This document shows, piece by piece, positions 34,701 to 43,660 of a stretch of 64,000 nucleotides of DNA. The stretch lies in assembly GCA_035610835.1 (NCBI GenBank), contig CM069441.1:87555574-87619573 (forward strand), written 5' to 3'. The notes below the pieces were generated by a model. It did no database searches, was not told the DNA's origin, and saw only the letters and a list, made by a program, of their open reading frames with translations. The position numbers and the translations under genes are program-made. Positions within the stretch are counted from its first letter, which is position 1. Each line of letters opens with the position of its first letter. Origin of the DNA: Ophiura sarsii. Taxonomy: Eukaryota > Echinodermata > Ophiuroidea > Amphilepidida > Ophiuridae.

Positions 34701-35336
34701 GAAATAGCATTTGCAAAGATATAGAGTTTTAAAAAGATATTTCTAAATTTAAAGGCGATGAGACATGAAAAGGTAATTCTATAAAGATAACGATGTCTAT
34801 GATGAAGGATATTCGGATATAAATAGTGAAAGTCAAAACTGTCTTTCAAGAGCGTTTTTTGAAGTCGATAATCTTGAATCTCTGTCGCTAGATAGAATGT
34901 TATGTATATACCAATTCAGGATTTGAAACAAATTCCCCTTCAGGTATTGATATTGAATTGGACCACATGGTTCACCAGTTTAAATGGTGACTTGTTGTCA
35001 CTATAATAGGCCTATTAGTTCAAGTCAGTTCCAAATGGGCGAACCTCCTTACAGCAGCGAATGAATACAGAAGGACGCGGTCGCGCATGGGGCAACAAGC
35101 GAACTGTGCATCATATGCATGACACGTGTGTGTGGCCAAAACAGTGCGTGTGGCAATAATCGCGCGCGGACGCTTGGATTACTTTTGCTCGCGGAGAGAT
35201 AAAAACCGAACATTTTTCGCCACTTTTGGATCTGATTGCACTATAGTAACTCTATACTTACTTTCACCGGTCATAACTGCTTGTGTAAACCGACGTGGAA
35301 GCATCCCTGCGTAACCATAGAAACTAGATTGCTGAA
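22615..35336 (-). CDS. ENT4-like nucleoside/monoamine transporter, 3' part
   Basis: Multi-pass plasma-membrane transporter of the equilibrative nucleoside transporter family (SLC29), closest by motif to ENT4/PMAT, which carries organic cations, monoamines and adenosine. Six exons join with matching phases: 35262-35336 (VQQSSFYGYAGMLPRRFTQ), 32381-32607 (SVNRIITKLLL, FFVLSAIIVLICLITHHL), 29848-30002 (cytoplasmic acidic loop, frameshifted), 24805-24992 (ILWPYMLSIG, FVTLCLFPGIE, FNATDLCGK), 23873-24113 (LCVVPRSDPIF, SNGYFGSVPMILAPGK, ELAG) and 22615-22736 (NIMTLSYNLGLTGGSAVAY and stop). SNGYFGSVPMI plus GSAVAY near the C-terminus match ENT4 rather than ENT1-3. The N-terminal exons lie upstream and were not found. 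Introns hold a LINE, a phased TIR element and an assembly gap. Functional state is uncertain because of the frameshift. Confidence 0.85.
23077..23124. repeat. 48-bp hairpin in ENT4 intron
   Basis: CTGCAAGTAGAGTTA pairs perfectly with TAACTCTACTTGCAG around an 18-base loop. Confidence 0.75.
23207..23475. repeat. ~75-bp direct repeat pair
   Basis: AGTTGACATTGCTTCAAC followed by a GC-rich ACG/GTCG block starts at 23207 and again at 23401, about 80 percent alike by eye, in the last ENT4 intron. Confidence 0.55.
23873..24113 (-). CDS. ENT4-like penultimate exon
   Basis: Acceptor CTCCAG|ATC at 24114 gives phase 0. The donor GCTG|GTAAAT at 23872 leaves phase 1. It encodes IIGAVPFNWTPKYL, the LCVVPRS motif, D-x-W and SNGYFGSVPMILAPGK with ELAG. 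The ENT signature Ser-Asn-Gly-Tyr is intact. Confidence 0.88.
24578..24677. other. Assembly gap (100 N)
   Basis: Exactly 100 N, a conventional size for a gap of unknown length. It lies in the ENT4 intron between 24114 and 24804. The flanking exons join in phase 0 with conserved residues, so no coding exon is needed inside it. Confidence 0.95.
24805..24992 (-). CDS. ENT4-like exon with FNATDLCGK
   Basis: Acceptor TTTACAG at 24993 and donor AAG|GTATGT at 24804. 188 nt, phase 1 in, phase 0 out. It encodes the basic loop, ILWPYMLSIGLAYFVTLCLF, the ENT-type FPGIE and ALGSWMPIILMAIFNATDLCGK. Confidence 0.88.
25300..29287 (+). mobile_element. L2/CR1-clade LINE, near full length
   Basis: Contains an uninterrupted 1075-codon reading frame (25537-28764) and a 3' untranslated region ending in GTAAAGCGCCTTGAG, TGCGCTATATAAGAAATAAA and an (ATT)n tail at 29262-29287, the known form of L2/CR1-like 3' ends. 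The 5' boundary is estimated. Inserted in an ENT4 intron, antisense to that gene. Confidence 0.8.
25537..28764 (+). CDS. LINE ORF2: endonuclease-reverse transcriptase
   Basis: Encodes target-primed reverse transcription for a non-LTR element. An AP-type endonuclease runs from about residue 129 (ATWNAGS) with E159 in TESW, GDFNFH around 270-274, THRRGHTLDLL and SDHH at 334-337, so the catalytic set is complete. The reverse transcriptase includes KNYRPISNLKFLFKTIERI, LLDFSAAFDTID (Asp701), EGVPQGSVFGP and YADD (791-794). The C-terminal part has RDLGVIFDSRLDMKKHL, SRLDCCNSLLFGLP, LHWLPVHYRIEYK and RAFCAAAPLLWNKLP, as in L2/CR1 elements. A second ATG at 25618 with better context (ACCATGA) may be the true start. 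No stops or shifts, so a recent insertion. No ORF1 was recognised upstream. Confidence 0.93.
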   Translation: MNFLRLSLLYIALNSTVIHSVVSIIFTMTRLTYSRDTLMNIGRSVNNTFVQRPFTTDDWNQLKELKIAKSTQRGYRGGSLRNTFIIPTRITNSRLSTPIKSVCKANLTRVPISKNIAITKRKYPSSRLATWNAGSLKKKTTSITDFIIEHKIDLLAITESWMNGDDRDGRPLADLSNTLPHFRMHQKGGGIFLLSHKGLDVNENRLMTFKSFEYMDFYVTETKSPPLRLVAIHRPPPSRENKLTVSAFFKDFSTLLEVVSIDPARLILVGDFNFHLDVDGDRHANIMRDMLDSAGLQQHVTGATHRRGHTLDLLISRKADNLVSNVDVVTGMPSDHHVVKCKVDISRPKPVKQLINYRELKKINMDRFNQDIKTSVLFKNPADDLSHIVKQYEHVLRELLDQHAPLKSKSMTLRPHAPWYNDELRAAKQTKRRDERKWKKSQLEIDRQIYAEQCKTYTRMLEQAKCAHHRSEISECDDRQLFRVVDRMSRPAAASAPTLPSHDDAKSLADRFADFFHTKVKKLRKDLDKSTCPEISVDICDTCDSEFSAFNVVSEDTVRKTILASAMKSCPLDPIPSALLKNSLDVILPCITRVVNKSLTTGQMPPELKVARVVPLLKKPGIDREELKNYRPISNLKFLFKTIERIASSQLNDYMQENDLFAPMQSAYRKYHSTETALLRVQNDLLRAVDQHQEAVLILLDFSAAFDTIDHDILLQRLCQRYGITQTALKWFTTYLRGRTQCIDIGGVLSDERLLEEGVPQGSVFGPAIFTMYTAPLGEIINSHGLNYITYADDTQLYIILDRSNRSQGVSRLEKYVQDVKSWAVGNKLMLNDSKTEVIHISSRFVKTSPLPPLKLGDSLIDPSGSARDLGVIFDSRLDMKKHLKSVTKSASFAIYKIGQICKYLDSNATERLVHAFVSSRLDCCNSLLFGLPKYDIAKLQRIQNSAARLVSRTKYRDHMTPVLETLHWLPVHYRIEYKILLLTFKALHDLAPTYIKELICSYQPGRSLRSSSKNLLCPPSRGNTMFYSDRAFCAAAPLLWNKLPDHIKSATSVTQFKRVLKTHLFKKAYNHGTF
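29848..30002 (-). CDS. ENT4-like loop exon with apparent frameshift
   Basis: Acceptor CTTTCAG ends at 30003 and donor AAAAA|GTAAGT begins at 29847. From the acceptor, phase 0 reads FSQYDGLHNEEKCDEEDILG. From the donor back, phase 1 reads CSQSRTANFEIEYPVQRTYV then RWTTRLRSLK, joining well to the next exon. The two frames meet in a GGGCGGG run (about 29937-29947), and the exon is one base too long (155 nt) for its flanking phases. Either a sequencing indel or a real inactivating mutation. Confidence 0.65.
30466..32232. mobile_element. Composite TIR element of phased CGTAT-type motifs
   Basis: GGCCCTGTCACACCATGGCG at 30466 is matched inverted at 30775-30805 and again at about 31783-31805 (GATACGCCATGGTGT), and more weakly at 32218-32230 (GTGTGACAGGGAC). 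A segment with GAACTTATGCAGAACGTA, TCGCGAAATTT-like and TCCCCAACTTA blocks occurs twice (about 30540-30700 and 31540-31710). Another inverted pair, 31814-31862 and 32162-32215, shares AATAGAGCTAACGTGTGCCC. Most of the interior is arrays of ACGTAT-like motifs about one helical turn apart. No coding capacity. It fills most of the ENT4 intron 30003-32380. Confidence 0.7.
30878..31060 (+). repeat. Helically phased RMCGTAT array
   Basis: The CG (or CT) step of successive motifs falls at 30878, 30889, 30898, 30909, 30920, 30931, 30942, 30952, 30962, 30972, 30983, 30994, 31005, 31015, 31024, 31035, 31046 and 31057. The 17 intervals average 10.5 bp. Linkers between motifs vary, so phase is kept better than sequence. 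The opposite orientation follows at about 31337-31443, spaced 9-12 bp. Confidence 0.85.
32381..32607 (-). CDS. ENT4-like exon, SVNRIITKLLL
   Basis: Acceptor ATTTACAG at 32608 and donor GATCAG|GTGAGG at 32380. 227 nt, phase 1 in, phase 0 out. It encodes AAGLITSVNRIITKLLL and the next transmembrane helix, then the start of the cytoplasmic loop. Confidence 0.87.
32655..35025. other. ENT4 intron, no further feature recognised
   Basis: No coding or RNA gene supported. Contains a GC-rich patch at 33050-33110 and low-complexity AT stretches. Confidence 0.4.
35030..35243 (+). repeat. Dispersed ~210-bp repeat, copy 2
   Basis: Same orientation as the copy at 15600-15812 (shared TTACAGCAGCGAATGAATA and GAGATAAAAACCGAA blocks). 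It ends within 20 bp of the ENT4 splice donor at 35261. Confidence 0.6.
35262..35336 (-). CDS. ENT4-like exon, QQSSFYG
   Basis: A pyrimidine-rich tract and TTTCTAG acceptor precede 35336. The donor GAAA|GTAAGT follows at 35261. 75 nt, phase 1 at both ends. It encodes VQQSSFYGYAGMLPRRFTQ then AVMTGE, a highly conserved ENT4 segment. The serine split across the junction completes GESAAG with the next exon. Confidence 0.85.
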
Positions 35337-35533
35337 CTAGAAATCAAACAAACAGAACAACAACGCCAATGAATATTATGTATTTGAACATCCGTGATAA
35401 TAAACTGATAAATATTCAATTTAGTTATTGTTAAAGGAGAAGGTCAGCTTTGCCTTTGTTATCACCACTCTCATGACTCTGTCAGCATCCATTGGGACCT
35501 TAAATATCCCAATGTTTTTTCCCCATTTTACTA

Positions 35534-36546
35534 CAGTGCAACTTACCATAAATGCCCTTTATTTCAATTGGTTATACACCACCTCCTTTTGGTCCATGAA
35601 AAATGAAAATTAAACCAATTCAGTATGTGATCCAAATGCTTTTAAATGACTCAAGTTCAAATAAATATTTTACTCTCCGTATGCGAGTCTTAATGTTGTG
35701 ATACATTTTTATTAAACATCCTTTGTAATTGGTCTTTGCTTCAGTACCCACCATTCACAACTGTATAGGGCCCAGCCAACTAGAAGCTAGCTTTTAACCG
35801 ACCTTGATTTCACAGCTGAGTACACATCTCCAATTTATAAAGACCTAAAGAGATGTCAAGAAGCACATACTAGGGAGCTGGTGTATGAAACCACACACCC
35901 CTTGTATGTAGGGGTGTGCATGACTGCACACATAATGGCATGAGCAGTGCTAACGCGGTAGATTCAAATGCACGTTCCCTGTGGTTATGCTTGGTGAATC
36001 ATTTGTTTGCATACAAATAAAGCTAAGAGGGCGTGTAGAATGCATACTCATTGCTTAAATATGTGTAGTTTAAAAACAAAAACAAAATCATAAAATGTTC
36101 TCATACCATTTTGTTGTGTATGTCTTACGCTTTAATTTGATAGGTCACATACCCATATTAAAGGTATGGTTAAGTTCAAATTAAGTCTCGAATATAGGTA
36201 CTTAATTATGCAAAATATTTAAATAAAGAGAAAAATAAAAGGAAATATTTTAATTTGCTCATACAAAAAGGTCGGAATTAAGAATATGCACATTGTATCT
36301 TACTCCCAGGCTTCCATGATGTACACATCTTTAGATAAAAAGTCAAATGTGTTTTGGACTAGATGCTAATTAAATATGCATAACATATGCAAATGAGCTT
36401 AATTAGCAAAATAGTTGTAATACAAATTTGCGTTGAGGCTTTGATGTCATGTGTCTTCAAACTGGACTTAATTGGAAGAAATGTGTTGTTATTATTGTCA
36501 TGTAAGTGATTTTGGTTAAAACGGGCATTTATGGTAAGTTGCACTG
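35534..36546. mobile_element. TA-flanked TIR element, 1.01 kb
   Basis: CAGTGCAACTTACCATAAAT continues to GCCC at the left and is perfectly inverted at the right (to 36546), a 24-bp TIR. TA flanks both ends (35532-35533, 36547-36548), as for Tc1/mariner. The interior is AT-rich with no transposase. Confidence 0.8.
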
Positions 36547-36784
36547 TAGTGCCTTGACTGTGAATAACACAGATAAATGTGTCCTACAATTTGAAAATCA
36601 AATACAAACAGGAATTCAGAGAGAATTGATTTTTATTTATAGAGTATAAACATATTTATACTATGAATATTTATGACACTTCTCTTTCACGCAGATTTTA
36701 CTCAATTTGCCTGCTGCAATCCTTCGATTGGATTGAGCCCATATAATGATTGCCAATTATAAAACAAAAGCACCGTGCTTACAG

Positions 36785-37305
36785 TGCACGGCGAGACGTA
36801 GCCTGGAACAGTCACTGCCTGGAATCAATTGAGTGTGTCAAGGTTGACAACGAGATGACGTTATAATAATGACGATCTCAAAAAGAAATAATCTTACAAT
36901 AAGGCTACCCTCGACAAATGCTGACATTTTAAAATGGCCAAATGGCTTTTAACATTCTATTCTTAGTTCAGATGAGCGATATGTGGACAATGAATATTAT
37001 GTATACACAGATTCTGTATTCACAAAATTACAAAACGTAATTCCGAAAAAAGCTATTTCATACGTACGTCATAAATGTCTATACCACTTCACATTAACAC
37101 AGATTTTGCACTATTTTGTCTACAAGCCTTCGAATGAAATAGCAAAATACAGTACACGAAACGCAGCTTGGAATTAATTGAATGTGCCAAGGTTGCCTAC
37201 AGGACGACGTCATAATATAATGACGAACTCAAATCGACAAATGCTAAAATGTTGTGATGTCCATAATGACTTTTAAACATTCTATTCTTAGAGCAGACGA
37301 GCTTT
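36785..37305. repeat. Diverged tandem duplication (~365-bp period)
   Basis: Blocks CTGGAATCAATTGAGTGTGTC, then CAAATGCTRA, then TTTTAACATTCTATTCTTAG occur at 36785-36975 and again at 37150-37305 in the same order, with many substitutions and a deletion. Confidence 0.65.
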
Positions 37306-37309
37306 ATTA

Positions 37310-38530
37310 CTACATGCGATGATAATGTCATGCGCGATGTTGTTGAGTTCATTGGGTAGTACAATTATACATGATTTTGTTTTGGAAAATAAATTAAAGT
37401 AAATGGAAGCACTACGGCTAATGTTTGCTGACCTTTGACCTAATGAAACTCTTAGATGCTTCATTTGTCGATATGGCAAACTATTCTCTTTATGGCTTAC
37501 TGTATCCATCCAAAACAATTGAGACCATTTTCATTAAAATCGGAGCATTTTGAAAAGTTGACCCCTGTACAAAGAATATGAGAAACCTGTTGTTTACCTT
37601 TGGTCTATGTTGCTCATATCCCGGAAACTAAACATCGGGTGGATGGATATACGACCGTTGAATTCTTTGCTCCTTGTGATCTCAGGAAGAGTTTGACATG
37701 CATCACAGCCAAATCTGAGTATTTTTGCCATTTGACCCCTAATAATGTCATTTAACCTTTGCCAGCGGTCCCCCGTAATACAGGATGCGGCCTGACAGCA
37801 ATACACAATATTGACTCTCACACTCTTGGCTCCCAACTAATTGAATCAGACCATCAATCAAACCTTTTGTACACCTTTTCAGCAGTCAATGTAAGTGACT
37901 AATTAATTATCTTATTGGTCAAAAATGGTCTTAAGATATTTAATTTTGATATTTAATTATATAACATTGATGTATAAGTCACGTTCGAATAAAAAGAATA
38001 CAAACAAATGTTGAAAGTCAAATTATTTGGCAATAGACGATTAATTAGTCCCTTAATTAATTAATTAATTAAGCCTTTTGCTTTAAAACATATCAAACCT
38101 CACTGTCAAATTTATGAGCCTTGGTCAGAACTTAGACAATTATTTTCATAGCATGATTTATCAAAAACCGTGATTCCCCAACTTTAAATGAAGACTCCAG
38201 AGGCAAAAAACTACTTAATTTTGCGAATATATTACAGGCTCAAAGTCGCAAAAATAAATACCACAAATTTTGCAATTAATGCTTCATGATAAGTGCCAGT
38301 GGTAATGATTTTGACTTGATTAAATTAAGTAACCGCTTAACTGAACACCATGCAAAAGTAGTTTTTCAATCCACAATAATAACCAATTGCAAATAGAGCA
38401 ATTTGGCCTAATTTGGCAATGTGTTTCCAGATTCGGAAACATTTTAAAGATTGCCAGATTTGGACATTTGCCCTGACTGTTCAGCTGAATAAACTCTCTG
38501 GGTTCCTCAACTATTTAGAGATCCCAGGTA
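37310..38530. other. No gene recognised
   Basis: Contains TGACCTTTGACC and TTAATTAATTAATTAATTAA-type low-complexity stretches. The minus-strand frame at 37594-37836 has no recognised similarity. Confidence 0.4.
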
Positions 38531-38534
38531 CAGG

Positions 38535-38957
38535 TTATTTATTTATTTAGTTATTCATGGTATGCAAATGCCAGCAAAACAGCACAGCTGATGACACTGG
38601 CTTACAAGTTACATATCATACATAGTAAAAATACAGAAATATATATATATAAAATATTATAAACAGCTAACATTGATTTAAAAGACGAATGACATATGGG
38701 ATAGTTGAGTTGTAATATCTGCCAGTTCTTGTTTTTGGCTCCTGGTATTTTTTCTGATTCCTGAGGGCATACGTTATTGCGGGTTTTGCAGGGAGCAGAT
38801 GTTGGTGGCGCTCCGAATTGAGGAGCTTCTGGCCGAATTTCAAAACCAGTTGTTCCCGGCGGTCGCTAAGTTTATCAATACCTAATTCGAGGAGGGCAGT
38901 GTCATAGTGTGCGTACCTACTGCCAAGCATGAGTCGACAAGATCTTTTTTGCAGCAT
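38535..38957 (-). pseudogene. LINE 3' fragment (RT C-terminus)
   Basis: The minus strand encodes MLQKRSCRLMLGSRYAHYDT, LLELGIDKLSDRREQLVLKFGQKLL, ITYALRNQKKYQEPKTRTGR and TIPYVIRLLN, the characteristic C-terminal tail of non-LTR reverse transcriptases. A 3' untranslated stretch and an AAATAAATAAATAA tail (about 38535-38555) follow. The 5' part is missing. Confidence 0.75.
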
Positions 38958-38959
38958 CT

Positions 38960-39725
38960 CATTATGTTATAACGATTCGTGGGACAGGCGATGAATGTTT
39001 CCATCCATCACGAGCAGTCGAGCACCATCATCACATATCAAGTCTGAAATTCATGGATGTAACCCTTAAATTCTATATAACATCATCCTAAAAAGCACAT
39101 ATCAGTTTCACGAGAACCATGATGATGCGGAAGTTGAAAGACAATGCGAGGTTGTTGTGACCAGATGATTCAGGCATTTATTGAGTGTAGATTGCAAAAA
39201 TATAAAAATCATTTTAAATGGGGAATCATGCTTACATCAGTCACTGAACGCGGCTTTTCGTTAGTCGAATTTAATTGAAATAGGGCAGTGCATGAACACA
39301 CCACCAGAGGCGTTTCCAATAAGATGAACTCACACTTTTTAATTAAGACTGTTTGTTCTATACAATTCAATATCAACCTCAATATATTGTGTGTGTTACA
39401 TTTTTTCTCCCCGGACATAACATCCGTCCTATAGCAAACAAGAAGTGTCTTCAAAAGACAAACAGCGCTTAGGAGGGGTTGAGTTTGAATGCAAGCGGAC
39501 ATACCATGAAGAGTTGAGTGCATTGTATTTTATCAAAACGAGCACCAAATTTGTCATCGAAATCAAGTTTCAAGTTTTAAATTTAATATAACATGTTCAT
39601 TATTGTTATCTTCATTACATTAACAAACGCCCCTGAAAATGTTGGGTGTTTTAGGTCCCATACTTAACCTAAATTAAAAGTTTGTATGTGATTAAATCAG
39701 GAAAGGTGAGATTTCACCAATCCCG
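38960..39725. other. No gene recognised
   Basis: No supported feature. Short open frames only. Confidence 0.4.
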
Positions 39726-39728
39726 GAT

Positions 39729-40440
39729 TAAATGTAGGTGTTCCGATTGCTGGCCTGATTTTCAACGTGATTTTTTCTATACTACATGCAGGCTCATTCT
39801 TAAAATAGTCATATTCCAAAGTTTGAGTTGCATAACTCTAATTGTTCTTATCTTAGATGACATGAACTGTCCACTGAGTAGTACACAAACTGACCGGATG
39901 GTTTAAGGTGTATGTTCTGATCACCCTTTTTTTTTGCTAAGATTTTTTCCCATCAAGATATTTCGATATCAGGAGAATCCCGATATTGTTCTCATTATGT
40001 CTGTAAAATCTTAGGGGCCAGAAATATTCCATTTATAAATTATAAACTAAAATGTGGTGAATTACTGCCAAAGGTGGTTAACCACCCGCCAGCTTGTGTA
40101 CTACTCAATCCGTACTCAATGGGCAAATTTCTTGTGACCTTGTGCTTCTAAAATAAGAACCATTGGAGTTATGCAACTCAAGCTTTGGTATGCAACACAT
40201 TTAAGGATAACCTTTCATGTAAAATAGAAAACATCAAGTTGAAAATCGGGCCAGCAATCAGAACATCTACCTTTAACCACCTTTACCAATAACTCACTTA
40301 ATTTTGGCATATAACACATAAATGGAACATATCTTGCGCGTCAAACATTTTAGAGAAATAAGGAGAAAAATATGGGGTTTCTTCTGATATTAAAATATGT
40401 TGATGGGTAAAACAAAGGTGATCAAAACATCCACCTTTAA
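39729..40440. mobile_element. Cluster of nested MITE units
   Basis: Four segments alternate: one arm type (ATTGCTGGCC, GATTTTCAAC, GAGTTGCATAACTC) at 39729-39905 and inverted at 40100-40262, and a second (GTTCTGATCACC, CAAAGGTGGTTAACCAC) at 39905-40090 and inverted at 40262-40440. The central unit 39905-40262 matches 47450-47800, so that is the mobile unit and the flanks are partial copies. Ends resemble TAAAGGTRKATGTTCTGAT. Confidence 0.65.
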
Positions 40441-40589
40441 AAACAGATATATTATATCAAAGTCATATAAAGTTATTCACTAAACTGCTTCCTTTGTTTT
40501 GCCATGATGCTGAGATGCCCGGATGACTAGTTTAGAGGTCCATGAATCTTCTTCAACATGTTAAACATTTTCATGCTATTTTAGTTGTT

Positions 40590-40960
40590 GTTTTAATTTT
40601 TTTAATTTTAATTATTATTATTATTAATTTCTTTTTGGGGAGAGGGGGAGGGGAACTTACTTAAATAAAAGTAATTAATTAAATTGATGACATTAATGAA
40701 ATTGCTTACATTGCTATTATTTAGTAATTTATTTATTAACTTAATTAATGATATGAGTAAATTCATAAAGTTCATGAATTTATGAATTAATTCATTCATA
40801 CATTAATATTAAATTATTTAATTACAGAATTATTTTATTAATCAATAAACCTAATGATTAATACATTTATTATTTAATGGATTTAGTTCATTTCTAATAA
40901 TTATGAATAAATACATACATTTTATGAATTTATGAATGTATTCATTTATGAATTTATACA
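40590..40960. repeat. AT-rich ATTAA/ATTCATGAA low complexity
   Basis: Long run of ATTATT, TTAATTAA and TTCATAAATTCATGAATT variants with repeated short palindromes. No coding content. Confidence 0.8.
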
Positions 40961-41139
40961 ACTGGAAAACAGTCTGCAGTTCTGTACTGATGAATGTAAT
41001 GGTTCCATGAAAATTCATTTTATATTGCATTTTGTACACCCTATATTTCATTGATAGCAGGCTGAGTGACCAATCCATACCTATTATGTCTCTCACTATA
41101 CCCCTTATAACAGTTTGTCCTATAGTTACCCTCATTCTA

Positions 41140-41775
41140 GTTCACTTGTCATTATTAACTCTCTGTGTGTAGTGTGGTTGACAGTACAGACATGGAACAT
41201 ACATGTACTGTCTTCGATGTTTATAACATATTTACTGCAAAGAAAGACATTTCTCATGCAAAGTGCTGAAAAATATGGGCTACTATAAGTATCATAGTAT
41301 AACCATTTTACTTGTAGGAGAAGGAGGAATAAGGACAGATACAAATGGTTTTAACCATGATACACATGTATACAATCCCAAAATTGAGAGATGATGATTG
41401 ATGATGGACTCTAGGATACCTGCAAAATATCACAGCTGTGCATAGATATACCAATATCAGTAATATGTCTACAGCCGTGATTGGATGACAGGGATGTGTG
41501 TTAAGGGTTCAGCATCCGTGAACCAACTGAAATCAAGTTTACGTGGACGTTTAGCTGGATCACTCTCACACTATACTTGGATAGCGCAGTTCACATCATG
41601 GATACAGTGACCGTGCTAGAAATCAAGTTGATCTCTGCACCGAGCGTGATAAACATATACCAGTACAGGTTTTAGGAAGTAATAACATACAGTCGCTACG
41701 CGCTGAAAAATCTCTATACTAATCTTTCCCCAATCGCTATACTAATCTTTCCCCACCCACAGGACTATTTTCTGG
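41140..41775. other. No gene recognised
   Basis: No feature supported apart from a short duplicated CGCTATACTAATCTTTCCCC at about 41709-41756. Confidence 0.4.
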
Positions 41776-41780
41776 TGGGT

Positions 41781-41940
41781 CAGTGGCGTAGCTAGGGTTT
41801 TTTTCAGGGGGGGGGGGGGGGGCAAGATTTCTAAAATTACGTAAAGGGGGGGGGGGGGGGGGGGGGTGTTGAAGTTAAACAATTTCGCACAGTCCAAAAA
41901 AATCGCACAGTCCAAAAAAATCGCACAGTAAATGTACTAC
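41781..41940. repeat. CAGTGGCGTAGCTAGGG end, poly-G and 18-bp repeats
   Basis: CAGTGGCGTAGCTAGGG at 41781 resembles terminal repeats of hAT-type elements, followed by G tracts at 41807-41822 and 41846-41866 and three tandem TCGCACAGTCCAAAAAAA-type units at 41884-41930. No matching inverted right end was found, so probably a truncated element. Confidence 0.5.
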
Positions 41941-42849
41941 ATGAACAATTTCTCGTCCCCATTTTCCCGCTTCTCCGTCCCCATTTTAGGTGTCCCCGCG
42001 TGGGTGTTATTTGGGTTAAGTCCATTTTCGACAATCCGATAAGAGAATCACTACATAGCCTGAAATATCGTCCAAAGCCAACTATTAAACATTATTTTGG
42101 ACCGTTTCCTTTCTTTCCTTCAAGGAAATTGTTTCTTATCACTCACTCAAGTGTTGTATTTGCAGCTAAGGGTATCCCTCTATTGCGATCTTATATAAAC
42201 ACTACTATACTACACGCGTCTCAACTCATCATTCACTATGGATGCGACCTACATTTAATGAGTATTTTTAGTCTGCGTGCATTGGCTATTAAAACATTTT
42301 CTACGGCCGCAGAAATAATTGTCTCACCGGAAAGACAAAATGAGCACGTCAGCACGATCAACACGGCTTCTTCTTTTCAGAACGAATAAATATAATAAAC
42401 ATGATAAATGCAAAAGAAAATACCTTGTTTTGTTTTTGGCATTTTGAATGTAAATAGGATTATTGGCAAATTCTTATAAAATGGTAAAAAATGTTATCTT
42501 TGATAATTTTTCAATAGAAAGAATTGAACTTTTGATGAAACTAGGATATAAACTTACTTAGCGTAACGAAAACATGGTATTTATCTAAAAAGTGTTACCG
42601 CATTTTTTACAATACTTCATAATACTACCACGTGGACGACGATGCTGGTGTAAAACAAGCATCATTATCAGTAGCCCGGTTTATAGATCGTTCCAAGCAA
42701 TTGTGATAGTGATCACCGTAATTACTATTGTGGTTCTTATATATTTATAACAAACAAAAGGCACAATTTGTTATTTTTGTTAGTGAAAGCCGCACGTTGC
42801 AACGTGGTGAAAAACTTGGTGAATTTTCACACATGATGTGCACTACATT

Positions 42850-43182
42850 CAGGCCCGTCAGATGGGAGGGGGGGGGGGGGCGACGGTGGCGATCGCCCCC
42901 CCCCCCCCTTCCCCGGAAAATTTGACCAAAAACAGAGAAAATCCCCCCTCCCCCCTAAAAAATCCCCCTCAAAAATATCTCCAAAAACTACTTCCGGTAT
43001 TTCTGTGCGTCGACCAACAAGAAAGGTAAACTATGACACCATATAATGGAACAGAAAAATTAGAAAATCAGCGTGTCTCCGACGGAAAAAAACTAGCTCT
43101 ATCACTTCCGGTGATTTTTTTTTTGAAAACGCCCGCCCCCCCCCCCCCCCCCCCCCTTTGAAAAAAGTGTCTTACGGGCCTG
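42850..43182. mobile_element. hAT-like MITE with internal poly-G/C
   Basis: CAGGCCCGT at the left and inverted ACGGGCCTG at the right bound 333 bp that include G and C homopolymers at about 42868-42908 and 43134-43156. CTACATT occurs directly before the left end and again five bases beyond the right end, so a target duplication is possible but offset. Confidence 0.55.
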
Positions 43183-43298
43183 GTGATCTACATTGTACAA
43201 GAAAATGTGAGTATCCTGTGCGAACAGGAGTTGGTTATTGATGGCCTCAACTACCATGACTATACCCAGCTTCCAAATAATGTAATCCATCGTAACAT

Positions 43299-43660
43299 TG
43301 AAGTCATGTTCAAATTTCATTTCATTTCAATAATATCAAGATTAACTTACTGTGCATTCTCTCAAGTGTTGATACAGAAAAACAATGCGTGGGAACTATG
43401 AATCTACAAGACTAGGAAGTATATTCGATACAATTCCCGCAAAGATTTTATGATTTAGAAAACATTTAAAGATTGGTTTAAGTTTTGAAGTCCTGTTCAA
43501 ATTCAATTTAAATAATATTAAGATTATAAGCTTAATTTACTGTGCATTCTTCCAAGTGTTAATACAGCAGCACAATGCGTGTGGAATTCTGAATCTGCAA
43601 GAGGTAAGTATAATCAATAATATTTCCGCAAAGATTTTTTATTTTGAAAATCATCATTGT
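43299..43660. repeat. Diverged ~187-bp tandem duplication
   Basis: TGAAGTCATGTTCAAATT, TTACTGTGCATTCT, AAGTGTTRATACAG, AACAATGCGTG-like and CCCGCAAAGATTTT blocks occur in the same order at 43299-43485 and 43486-43660. Confidence 0.7.

Noticed and set aside
37594..37836. Minus-strand 80-codon frame with several cysteines
   Set aside because: No family recognised and no splice or start context. The surrounding sequence looks repetitive.
42000..42389. 129-codon plus-strand frame
   Set aside because: No recognised domain. It begins in a repeat-rich stretch next to a truncated transposon end.
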